Assembly: GCA_037954235.1 (NCBI GenBank)
Contig: JBBMOA010000017.1
Span: forward strand, 24,706,527 to 24,770,526
DNA from: Aulostomus chinensis
Taxonomy: Eukaryota; Chordata; Actinopteri; Syngnathiformes; Aulostomidae
Direction of reading: 5' to 3'
Length of the DNA: 64,000 nucleotides
Within the stretch, counting starts at the first letter, position 1, and each line of letters opens with the position of its first letter. This document shows, piece after piece, positions 12,443 to 24,100 of the stretch. Under the pieces are notes generated by a model. It was not told the DNA's origin. It was given only the letters and a program-made list of their open reading frames with translations, and did no database searches. Position numbers and translations under genes: made by a program.

Positions 12443-12892
12443 AGAATACATATTGGAGAGGTTGTTGAAGAGCACCTGTCCTGCGCTCACTTTGTTCCTC
12501 ACCCCTCGTATGGTCCCGTTCTTGCTGCAGATGTTGATCCTCTTGTTGCTGAAGAACATCTCTCGCTTGGCACTGGCGTACAGGAGCAGGTCATCTTGTT
12601 CGCAGCCGTTGTCGTCCGGCGGCGTCCCCCGCAGCAGGCCGTTCAGGTGGCTGTTGGCCTCGCTGGAGGGCGGCGAGAGCCCCGGCTCAGCCTCGGGGCT
12701 GCCGGTGCGTTCAGAGTCCACGGAGTCCGACACTGATCCACACCAGGCGGCTTCATCCTTGAACACCTCTGCCAGGACTCGCCCGCTGTTGGCAGACGCT
12801 ACTCGGAACCTCACCGTCCTCCCGGCCTTGTCTTTGTCCTCTCTCAGTTTTGGCCTCTCCATTGAAATACAAGACTCTCTGACATGTTTCAC
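12443..12892 (-). CDS. grxcr1: GRXCR1-like first coding exon (glutaredoxin domain Cys-rich protein 1)
   Basis: GRXCR1 is a hair-cell stereocilia protein; human mutations cause deafness DFNB25. This exon encodes the conserved N-terminal region: VRFRVASANSGRVLAEVF, then an acidic linker, then RINICSKNGTIRGVRNKVSA and GQVLFNNL, closely following the human protein's KVRFRIASSHSGRVLKEV and [20 protein letters not shown]. The start is either Met at 12892 or the in-frame Met at 12862. The exon ends at a good donor (GTGAGT, 12442-12437). Exons for the glutaredoxin domain and C-terminal CxxC zinc motifs should lie downstream on the minus strand, but none is visible before matn3 begins at 10902. The gene is therefore truncated, rearranged, or has exons I failed to see. 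Confidence 0.75.
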
Positions 12893-13905
12893 ATCCCATT
12901 GAACAGTTCAGCTTCAGCCATTGTAGGATGCAAATTATCTAACAGTATTATCCTCTCTGACATGCCAGCATGACCTGAGGACACCCAGAGTTCTAAAACT
13001 AGACACCCGATTGGTTAATAGTGAATGAGGTTCCTCCATGGTAACAGCTTAAACAGGCAAACAGTAAAATGATACGACCGTCTTCTATAATTGATGAAGG
13101 TTTGTGTTGAAACGGCAGCGAGCCTGCAGAGAGAGTGCTTAGCCCTTATAATGACGAATGACCCCATGAGAGCTGCAAATAACCTTTGCTACCTCCGTGA
13201 CCTTTGACCTGTGATCAGATATTCACCAACTTGCTGCAAAGATCACGTCTCCAAAAAAAATGTGGAGTTCAAACTGAGACTTTACTGATGCAAAGTACAG
13301 CAAACTACAATGACTGAAACTGAAAAACCCCTACAATAAATTATGATACACAGGTTTTGTTACGCAAGAAAACAGGAAACTAGCACAAGTCACAACACTC
13401 GCAAACGCACAAAATCATTTTCTGTAAATACATTTTATTAGAATGCACCAAAAATGAACAAATCAAACAACAGTTTAGATAACACAAAGAATCAGGAAAT
13501 GTAAAATTTTGGAACACAAATCTAGAAAGACACATTTTTTTAAAAGGGAAACTCAGCAGGAAAGACTGCAAGAAAAAGGCCAACAAGCCAATAAAACACA
13601 AACCTCTGGAACACAAATCTACAATCATTACGTTTGAGAACGAGCAACTAACAGGAAACTTTATTTCACGGCATCGTTCTTATTTTATCTGCGTCAGTTA
13701 TGGGCTTTGGTATATCTTGGTTCATAATTTGACCAGTTTTGACCTTGTTCTTCTTTCCAAACTGCAAGTTCAAGTGCGTCAATTACTGCTGAAATGCGGG
13801 AAACCCGACCTGTAATACCCCTCCGGTCCAGCAGGTGGCGGTGAGTGACGTGCTGCGACTCACCAGCAGGAAGCCGGAGACGCACGTGTGCACTCGTGTG
13901 TCAAC

Positions 13906-16900
13906 ATGGGGAAAAGAAGGCATAACAAACAACCTTTCACTCAATTGTCTAAAAAACAGAAGAAACACTTGAAGGAATTCGGAGAGGAGCATCCATTTCA
14001 TGATGTGTAAGTAAACAGCGGCGTATCTGTGAACAACGTGTAGGGTTTTGTTCGCCAACTCGATAATAACATCACGTTCAGTTGCAGTAACGCCCAGCTT
14101 CACGAGGAGATGTGATCGGTTCTGTCTCATATTGACAGGATTTTTGAATCTTATTTGTTTATTTCGACTCGTGGTAATGAAAATGTTGACGTAATGATGC
14201 ATCTGATGTGTTTTTCAAGTGTAACTCATCAAGAAAGAGCGTTCCCATGACAACTTCATGTAGTTTTTGTTCTTTATTATCTTTGATAAAGTAATAGTAA
14301 GGGATACTTAGATTTAAAAGTCTCCACACTGATACCTGGACTTGGTATCAGCCAGTACTTTGTACCAATACACCTTTTATGGACAAGCAATGTTCTTGAC
14401 TGTGTGGAAGAGACTGGCCCTGGACTTAAACATTGCTTTCATAACATCGAAAAACTAAATGTCACCAATTTGTATGTATCGATCTGCTTTATTGGTATTT
14501 ATGGTTATCAGCATGCACATGCATAATCAAGATGGAGCAGGGTTTCTGGAGCTCCCAGCACGCTACGCATTCCTTAAAATGTAGCCCACAGGCTCATAGA
14601 ATTGACTTTTTGTTTAAGACAACCAGTGTTTTCAATAATATCCCACCCAAATGAGTTGGTATTGGCCAATACCTGATATCAGCATCAGATTGTTGCATCA
14701 CTTGTCTCAAAATGATAGCCAATGATTGCATTTCCCCAAAAGGTTTCTGATTTGCTACATTTCCTTTTTGTTCTCCTCACAGAGTTCACGAAAGGCCTGA
14801 AAGAACTGAAATATTGGAACTGGTGAGTAGACATGGACCATTCTTGTTTATACGGCACCCAAAGCCAGCACAAGCTTGTGTTTGTGCGCAGGAAAGTGTT
14901 TTCAGTTTCAGTAAGTTGGCGTTCCTTGGCTGCGGTGCCCTAAAGAACGGCATGTGCCATTATTTTGAAATCGAAAGGCAGCAAGTCCGGAACATTCAGA
15001 TGCGGAGCCAGGTGATCCGGAGGAGGTGGAGGATGAGGAGCCAGAGCAGAAAACAGCCTACCAGAAACTTCTCTCAACTCTCAGCCAGGCCGTCTCCAAA
15101 GACCAGAGTGAAGAGAGTACTGATGAGGAGGAGGAGGAGGAGGGGGAGGAGGAGGAGGAGCTTGTAGATGAAGGCAAGTTTCCAATCCACTGACTTTTTT
15201 CTCTTGGGACGGGAAAGGCCAATATGCTGAATAATGTTCTTCTTTTGACTGCAGGGGACAGTGATGGTGTTGAGGATGAAGAGGAGGAAGAAGAACCAGA
15301 GGATGCAGGTGAAGCGCTGACTCAAGCAGTTGGAGAGGAGGAGAAGGAGGCGGGAGACGAAGAGTTCATAGATGAGCAGCACGAGTCCCAGTTCTGCCTG
15401 GAGACCAGCTTCATGGGGGAAGCAGGACAGGAGGACCCTGAACACACCGATGAGCCTGACCACAAAGGTGTGTGTGTGTGTGGGGGGGGGTTAAAACACA
15501 ACGTCATAAAGAATTACTACACTACCCACAATCCTAAAGCGTATTAGTGAGGTCTCATATTGATGAAGCAACATTAATCACAGGACTGTAACTGACACCA
15601 GTTACAAGTTCTCTACCGGCAACGCAATCGTCTCTGGCCACAAAATGTTGTCTTTTTTTAAAACAACGCTGCAGTTTGTGACGGCGTTTGGGCTGAGAGG
15701 TTCTGAACTCCCAAGATGATCGTGTACACAGTCTTGTACCTGTGGCCTTTTTGTGCCAAATCAAATCTTTTCTGGTTGGATCTGCTCGCAAGTCATCTTG
15801 GTTCTTGGCTTAAAACCACTGATCGAAAGAATTTCCCAGAAACATCAGTGGAGGAACTGAAGGGGAAATTTGCATCTGGGACAGGAGCCATGATGAAGGT
15901 GGGCGGTCACTCTTGAGCTTTATAGATTTTCGAACAAGAGTGGAGATTTGTTGCGTTTCCTAAATATGTGAACTGTCAGAATTAGACTTCAAATGAAACT
16001 GTGTCTTATCTCTGTTTCCAGACATGTTTTCACAGCATTTGGACTCGGAGCTCAGTGAGGAGGATGTGCAGAAGATCACATCAGGCAGCAAAACCAAGAC
16101 TCCCATCACGGTAGTGACGCTGCAGTAATTGGCTGCTGTGTCCCAGTGTTATAATCCTGTATTTTCACCAAAATTCATGTGTTTTTCTTTCTTTTCTTCT
16201 CTCTGTCATCACAAAACTCAGTGGCCTAAAGTGGGCGCTCTGCTCTGCACCAGTCCCCTGGAGAGATTTGGCACCGTCGGCTCTCAGAAAGACACAAATC
16301 TCCCAGTTTTCCACAAACTCCTGGAAGCCTCTTTAAAGAATATCAACCAGACCTTGAGCACCAAGGCCCAGGCTGAGGAGGTCAGTCCTCTTCAGTTGGA
16401 GATGTTGGCTCTCATGGGCACCTACAAGGACGTCTACTATCCGGAGGCGTGTCCATTGAAGCGGGGCCCCCAGGTCCGCAGCGCCTACTGCCTCCATGTT
16501 CTCAACCACGTACTGAAAGCAAACTCCTGGGTCCTGGCTCACAACGCCCAGCTCAGAGAGCGGAAAAGTCAGGCTGAGGCAGATACTGAGCCCCAGGATG
16601 AGCCCAGAGACCAGGGTCTGACCCGGCCCAAGGTACCAGGAACACTCGCTTTGACCGAAAGTGACAGTAGGGAGGAATCTTTCAACACATTTGTTAGAGC
16701 TTAAAGATATGCACACTTCATTTGACACTGCATTCAGAAGCACCGTATTTATTCCAGTGTCAACATTTGCGATGTACATTCATGTTGTTATAAATGTGTC
16801 AGGTCCTGATTCTCGTGCCGTTCCGAGGTGGAGCGCTGCACATCGTCCAGAGGCTCATCAGCCTGCTGGAGACCAAAGGAAAGAAAGTTGGGGTCAGTAA

Positions 16901-19436
16901 CAAGAAGCGGTTCAAGGACGAGTTTGGAGAGAATCCTGATGACAAACCACCTAATCTGCAGAGGCCTGAGGATTACCACGCCATCTTCTCTGGGAACGTG
17001 GATGATCACTTCAGGATCGGTACAGCTGGGAAAATAAAGTTGTCCCACGTTTGATGAAGTCTTCTCATGATAGGCTCCATATTTGTCCTCTGCCTGCAGG
17101 CATCTCCATCATCAGGAGCAGCATTCGTCTCTACTCCCCCTTCTACTCCTCAGACATCATCATCGCTTCACCGCTGGGACTTCGTACAGTCCTGGGAGCT
17201 GACGGAGAAAAGAAGCGAGACTTTGACTTCCTCTCCTCCATCGAGATGTTGGTGGTAGACCAGACGGATGTCTTCCTGATGCAGAACTGGGAACATGTTC
17301 TGGTATGAAGTATCTCGCATTACTTCAGCAACTGAGTTGTCTGATAGATAAGAGACTCTTCTAGACTTCCATCCATCCATCTATTTTCTATTGCTTATCC
17401 TGTTAATGGTGGTGGGGGTGGAGCCTATCCCAGCAGCCTTCAGGTGAGAGGCGGGGTTCTCCCTGGACAGGTCACCAGTCCATGGCAGGGCCAACACATA
17501 GAGACAGACAACCATTGGCTCTCCCAGCCACGCCTACGGTCAATTTAGAGTCTGGATTAACCTGGTCCCTCTTGATGTCTTTGGACTGTGGAGGAAGCTG
17601 GAGTACCAGAGAGAACCCAGCAGGAACAGGGAGAACATGGAGACTCACCCAGAAAGACCCCGTGCTGCAGCCGGGGCTCCACCCACAACCTTCTTGCAGG
17701 GGGGCCACAGTGATGACCACTGCTCCACCGTGCCGCCTCTCATGTCAGCTTCAAAGCTTAAATGTGTTGTCTTTGTCATCCTCCCCCACCAGCATGTGAT
17801 GAAGCACATGAACCTGCAGCCGCTGGACTCCCATGGCGTGGACTTCTCCAGGGTTAGGATGTGGAACCTCAACAACTGGGCCAAACACTACCGACAGACG
17901 CTGTTGTTCAGCTCTATCCAGGACCCCCAGATCAACAACATCTTTACCAAACACTGCGCCAACTACCGGGGACAGGTAGCTACCGCACAGAAAAAGAAAG
18001 GCTGAGCCTCTCTGGAGGTGTGAAGGATGCAGATTGAGGTGTGAGTTTGACAGCTATCACATCATCAGATCCAGCGTGACAAGAAAATATCATTTCAAAT
18101 TAGATTTTCAACCAAGACGAGATAAAAATAAGCCTTTATTGCCTCTCTTGAAGTGAAATTTGTTACAGGGCTTCCAGAGCACCGTAGTCTGCACAGCAGC
18201 ACACACATGCATGGCTGTCCTGTACATGGACAGCCATGATATTGCGGATTTCTCAAGCTGAACCATAATGTCATGTCAGTATGGCACATATGTGCCACAC
18301 CACCATGTTGCACTTAACTAGAAGCCTTTAATTAGGTTTTCCTCCTAACCATTTGATGATGAATGTTCTTCAGTTGGATTCTGTCTTTGGTCTTGTCTCA
18401 GATTTCCACCAAGAACATCCCAAAAACGGGTTCCATCTGCCAGGTGCTGGTCCAGCTGCCTCATGTTTTTCAGATGTTCTCCTGTGACAGCTTCATGGAC
18501 CACGATGCTCGGTGAGGTTCTTCACATGTGATGTCATGTAAGCAGACGTGGAATCTACTGTATAGCGCCAGGTGCCCACTGGAAGATAATCATGCTAAGT
18601 CTAGGTCAGAGTTGTCCTTCGCAGCTACATACATTTAACAAGATATACTCTTCAGTGAGTATGGCTTTAATGTCAGTTTTATCATTGAGGTACAAAAGTG
18701 TGAATGTATTTTTCTCAAAAACAAAACCTTTCAGCACTGTTTAATTTCTCCCTCAGGTTTCAGTTCTTCATAGATAAAGTGCTGCCTCAGTACAGGGACT
18801 CAGTTATGTCCCACACGCTGATCTACATCCCCTCCTACTTCGACTACATCCGTTTGCGGAACCACATGAAGAAAGAGGACATGAACTTTGCCAGCCTCTG
18901 CGAGTATTCCAGCAAATCTGAGGTGTCCCGAAACAGGCACTTCTTCCTGAAGGGAGACAAGCAGTTCCTGCTGTTCACTGAACGCTTCCACTTCTACAAG
19001 AGGTAAGTTTTCCTGAACCCTCCATCATGCAGCCTCACATGGATTAGTTTCGTCTCATGATTCCCAAATATGGATACGCACAGGTAGGTCAGGGGGTAAA
19101 TAAACATCTGCTGGATCAAAACCCTCCACAAGTAAACCGCTGTTTTGTTTTTCTCACAATTGGCTTCTTCTTTTGTTTAGGTACACCGTCAAGGGTATTC
19201 AGAACCTGATTTTTTACGGGCTGCCCTCCTACCCCCACTTCTACAGTGAGGTGTGTAACATGTTAACAGCCGGAGGTCAGGGGGAGGAGGCCAGCTGGAC
19301 TTGCACTGCCCTCTACTCCCGCTATGATGCCCACAAACTGGCTGCCATCACTGGAGCCCAGCGGGCCGGACAGATGTTACACTCCAACAAGACCGTTCAC
19401 CTCTTTATTACAGGAGGGGAAGATAAAGACTCCTGA
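13906..19436 (+). CDS. utp25: UTP25 small-subunit processome component (DIEXF/def), complete
   Basis: Nucleolar U3 snoRNP-associated protein needed for 18S rRNA maturation; its zebrafish mutant def has small digestive organs. Coding exons: 13906-14006, 14783-14822, 14978-15173, 15255-15467, 16022-16110, 16222-16632, 16803-17019, 17100-17302, 17793-17975, 18402-18511, 18757-19002, 19181-19436. Phases agree throughout and give 754 residues; the human protein is about 756. The N-terminus (MGKRRHNKQP) is basic; exons 3-4 encode a long acidic region. The core, from WPKVGALLCTSPLERFGTVG through VLILVPFRGGALHIVQRL, LMQNWEHVL and RYTVKGIQNLIFYGLPSYP, is the helicase-like UTP25 domain. Intron 3 has a GC donor (15174-15175). 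Intron 8 holds a teleost repeat. ATTAAA at 19635 may be the poly(A) signal. It is divergent to the grxcr1 exon, about 1 kb away. Confidence 0.93.
17362..17745 (+). repeat. teleost interspersed repeat, copy 2, in UTP25 intron 8
   Basis: Starts with CTTCCATCCATCCATCTATT and GGTGGGGGTGGAGCCTATCC, and shares its whole body with the copies at 184-475 and 26560-26915. It ends near CCACTGCTCCACCGTGCCGC. Confidence 0.85.
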
Positions 19437-20415
19437 GGGAGCCGGACACTGAGAACAGGGACCACTGGACTGAAAGCCTGCAGCTGAACCATTGACTGTG
19501 ACCTGATTAATATCCCTTCAGAGGCTTGAATACCTCTTGACACTGTAAAAATACTTTACATTTTGTCTATAAATCTTAGCGTAGATCATCAAAATGACCA
19601 ATGTCTGTTTTCATGGTCTAGTGCTATTGCCACAATTAAATAGTTTTGGATTAATGATGGGTTTCCCCTCATTTTTGGGGAGAAATATTAAATAAGAATT
19701 GCTATCTTTGAAGTGATACCTCATTGAGTGTATTTAGCATTTACTTTACAGTACTCAGGAGTTGTCTGGAGCTCACATAAAAGTGCCTCCTGCAGAAAGC
19801 GCGAGCCACGTCTCCTTTAGCCTAAAGCTAATGAAGACTGGTGATTAACAGCAAAACGAAACAGCTTGATGAAGAATGTGTGGATCATACCAGATGACGT
19901 ACTTAAGGGTTCGTCAACAAACATTTTTGGACAGTTTAGCAGTTGTTAGCTGTCAGTTTCCATAAGCTTCGAGCTTAATACACGTAGCTAGCACTTACTG
20001 CATGCTGTAGTCACAAAGAAATAATGCAGGAGGGGGAACAATTTTTTTGTGAGCTCAAAACTCCTATTAGTGAGTACTTGAAAGGCAAAAAAAGGAGGTA
20101 ATTAAGGGTGAAGGTAGTTTGTTTGAGTACTTTTACTTTAGCTTGGTTGTTGGCAACATGATAGTAACTTCATTTGAAGTAGCACAGTAGTAACACTCCC
20201 CTGTGAGAGATCAGGAGGGGCTGGTCTGCTGTGTTGCTACGAGTGTTGAGATGTAGCTTTGGCGCTTGGTGCAGTCTCGTTCTTCAAAGCAGAAGGAGCT
20301 CCTGCAGTAATGTGACCCACCCACGTAATCATTAACTGAGTCACTGCAATTGTTACTTTGGTCTCAGACTTGAAGTGCTTTCTGTTCAGGGGAACATTCT
20401 GTAAACACTGGGATT
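19437..20415. other. UTP25 3' UTR and intergenic region with a MITE-like copy
   Basis: Holds the UTP25 3' UTR (ATTAAA at 19635-19640), then a MITE-like element at about 19705-20120. The probable promoter or 5' UTR of the first SLC7 variable exon lies before 20416; no TATA box was found. Confidence 0.5.
19705..20120. mobile_element. MITE-like element copy
   Basis: One of about ten related pieces. The right end reads GTGAGTACTTGAAAGGCAAA; the left end is a decayed inverted counterpart. The interior has the family words CTAAAGCTAATG, GGACAGTTTAGC, GTCACAAAGAA and GCAGGAGGGG. Confidence 0.6.
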
Positions 20416-21108
20416 ATGAAGACTCAGGCGCTCAGCCTGAAGCGGGACGTAGGGCTGGTGGGAGCCATATCCCTCATCGGAGGGACTATGATTGGATCTG
20501 GGATCTTCATGTCCCCCCAGACGGTGATATCCACCATCGGCAGCACCGGAGCCAGTTTGGTGGTGTGGGCATGCTGTGGTCTCCTGGTGATACTGGCTTC
20601 TTTCTGCTACGCCGAGCTGGGCACTGTTATCAGAGAATCAGGCGGGGAGTACATCTACATCCTCAGGACCTCCGGCCCGGTCATGGCCTTCATGTTGATC
20701 TTCAGCTCCGTGTTATTTGTGAGGCCTGCTGGTGTTGCTGGCATCGCGCTGAGTTTCGCTCAGTACGTCGTGGCTCCTTTATACCCAGACTGCCCTCCTC
20801 CAGAGCTGCTGGTCAAGTGTGTGGCTGCAGCTGCTATTGTAACACTCGCCACTGTCAACTGTCTCAACGTTCGCTTCTCTATGTCAGTCCAAGTGTTTTT
20901 TATGGTGGCCAAGGTCCTGGCCCTGGTAGTGATTATAGTAGGAGGTGTTGTGATGCTGGTCAAAGGGCACACGACAAACTTCCAAGACTCATTTGAAAAC
21001 ACAACTGTTAGCATCAATTCGATTGGGATTGCCTTCTACCAGGGACTGTGGTCCTATGATGGCTGGAATAATCTGAATTATGTGACGGAGGAGTTGAAAC
21101 AGCCAGAG
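20416..21108 (+). CDS. SLC7A9-like variable exon 1 (TM1-TM6)
   Basis: 231 codons from MKTQALSLKRDVGLVGAIS to EELKQPE. It keeps TM1 GTMIGSGIF, TM6 GLWSYDGWNNLNY and, in the TM3-TM4 loop, a cysteine (YPDCPPPELL). That cysteine aligns with the residue which, in human b(0,+)AT and LAT1, forms the disulfide with rBAT or 4F2hc. The donor is GTAAGG at 21109. There are no stops or frameshifts. Upstream sequence has no clear TATA box. Confidence 0.85.
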
Positions 21109-24100
21109 GTAAGGAGATACTGAGTTTGATCTACAAGCAGCTTCTCTGCCTCCCATAATACCCCCCCCCCCCCAGAAAAAGAAAAACAAAAGTCATCACC
21201 AGTTATTGGCATCCCTGACTTTCAGAGCTTATTTATGAACACGTTTGAAATTAATGCAAATTAATTGAAATATTTTGTTTAGGGATACACTGATTTATAA
21301 ACTCAAGCCATATACAACTGAGTCTGCTTGAGCCAGCCACTGTGTTTAGCTTGAAGCTAATGGCACTAAAGGCTAACAACAGCAAAACTGCCGACAACCA
21401 TCATCTTCTACTTAAACATGCTCTTTATGTACGTCTGAATAGTTCTGCTGTTGTTGGTTATCATTAGCTTCCAGCTAAACATATGTCTTTGTGAGTACTT
21501 GAAAGGCCAAATCAAACTAGCAGGTAGGCTGCACCACCCCTGCCTTATTGATGAATGCAAAGGTAAATTTCCCTCCATACCTGGATGTTGCAATGTTGTT
21601 ACATGATAATACCTGCGAACGGCTCTGTGCGTCATTAGTCGCTCTGAGGAAGCAGCAGCACTCAAACAATGGAGAGGGACAATGTCCAGAGCAGCACTGA
21701 GATCCGGAACTCCTGCGAGGAGGTTAATTTTGGGGTTTGCTCCACTAGGATTGCTCTCCATCAGGGCATGTGGTCCTGTGGTGGATGGAAGGTCCTGGAG
21801 TTAAGGCTGCAGAATCCCTTGGCCCAGCTGAAGGAGTGGCGGAGTGTCTGATTTCATCTATTTTATGAGGATGATGTTATTCTACTGTCCTCATCAGGTT
21901 GGTTCTAGTTCATACTGGGTGAATTGCAGCGATGGTTTGACTGGCTTCAGTGAGAATAATTTTCAGAATGACTGGCAAAGAGCCTAGACTGAGTCGTGGC
22001 TGTTGAAGGTCGATTCCATTTCCTGTGGTAAGAATGGCTTTACTCTTGCCCAACACTTGTCTTATCAGTTAACCTCCAGCTAGTTCTGTGCGGATCCAGT
22101 GTTTGATGCAAATGCTGATGAAGCAGCAACACTCAGCGATGGAGAGTGACAAGCGCAGATTCAACCTGAAGAGGGAAGTAGGGCTTGTCGGAGCGGTGTC
22201 CTTCATTGCTGGAACCATGATTGGGTCTGGGATCTTCATGTCCCCCCAGTATGTTCTATCCACTATTGGCAGTCCTGGAGCCAGCCTGATTATATGGGCC
22301 TGCTGTGGCTTGATAGCCATGCTAGGGGGGCTTTGCTATGCTGAACTGGGAACAGTCATTCCAGAGTCTGGAGGAGAGTACGTCTACATCCTGCGGACGG
22401 CAGGGAGAGTGCTGGCCTTCGCGTTTGTCTTCAGCTTCATCATTGTAATGAGGCCTGCCAGCGCCACAGGAATTGCTCTGAGCTTTGCCGAGTATGTTGT
22501 GGCCCCCTTTTACAGTGACGCCGCCCCCCCCCAGCTGGTGGTCAAGTGTGTAGCTGGAGGGGTGATCATGGTGCTGGCCATCGTGAACTGTCTGAGTGTC
22601 CGCCTGGCCACACTCATCCAGGTGGTTACCATGGTGGTCAAAGTGCTGGCACTGACCGGGATCATACTGGGAGGTGTTGCAATGCTTCTGCAGGGCAACA
22701 CTGAGAACTTTGATAACTCTTTTGAGGGAACAAATGTTGGCATCAGCTCCACTGGAATTGCCTTCTATCAGGGCTTGTGGTCCTACGATGGCTGGAACAC
22801 TTTGAATTATTTAACTGAGGAAGTGACACATCCAGAAGTAAGAGACTCACCATTTATTCTTAATTAATTGCGAATGAATGTAGTAGCTGTCAAGATATAT
22901 TTGAGATGAAACATGGGATGTCAAGTCGCGAGGGCACCATGACACCCGCGATAACTGAGCTCACTCCCGCAGCGATGCAAGCGATAGAAACTTTGCAACC
23001 AGGTGATCTTTGCTGATGAGCCACAGCCAAAAACAGCTTTACGGTTTGCAGGTTTGTGGCGGCAGCTAGCTTAGCGTGCAGTGTGCTTGACACTGTAACT
23101 GAAGGCTGTTTGGGTTGTTCTACCAGGCACGACCAGCACCTACAAGTCCTCCAACCCAAATGACCAAGTCACCCTCCTGACAGAATTTGCATTTTCTGCC
23201 GCTTTTCCTGGGATCACCAGTTCCCCTCTGGCCTGTCATTCATTGACCTGCTGTTTTTCTGTTGTTAATGAGTCACAATCAGACAAGTGTCGATAATGCA
23301 TTATAAACAGAGGTGCCGAGGTTAGTGTTTTACTGTTTTACTTTACTGAGTGTCGTGGGCATTTTTGTCCAATACACATTTCATCACGGTCATCAGATCA
23401 GATGACACGATGTGAAACAAATTTACAGACTCAACATCTGGGGATAAACATTTACAAGTGAAATGCAGGTTTTAAAAAGCTTTACTGACCCTTGAGGTGT
23501 CACATTCATTTGTTCAGTCCGTCTGTGCAGGGATACTTCACCTTGGTGTCTCCTCCGTAAGGGTGAACTAGAGTTTCTCCATCTGGCGTCCCGGATCTGA
23601 GCAGCTATGGCTGACAAAGAACCTGAAGCTGTAAAAATGAAGCGGGAAATCGGGTTGATTGGCGGTGTGGCATTTGTTGCAGGATGCATGATTGGCTCGG
23701 GTATATTCATGTCCCCGCAGTTTGTACTGGCCCATGTTGGAAGTCCTGGGGCAAGTTTAGTGATCTGGGCTGCCTGTGGAGTTCTGGCAATGCTTGCAGC
23801 GTTGTGTTACACTGAACTTGGCACAGTCATTCCCGAATCTGGCAGCGATTTCATTTACATCCTGAGAATTTATGGTTCGTGTCCAGCTTTTTTTGCAGCA
23901 TTCACTTTTATTGTGGTCGTCAAGCCATCTGGCATTGCAGCACTAGCAATTAGCATTGCAGAGTACGCTGTAGCACCTCTCTTCGCGGATGGTGATCCTC
24001 CAGTGCTAGTGGTGAAGTGTACTGCAGCTGTGGCTATACTGGTTATCGCCACAGTCAACATCTTGAATGTCCGCATGGCTATCAGAGTTCAGGTGGTCTT

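Noticed and set aside
15716..15916. Open frame in a UTP25 intron reading SVEELKGKFASGTGAMMK
   Set aside because: The exons on either side join in phase without it, and no similarity to UTP25 was recognised.
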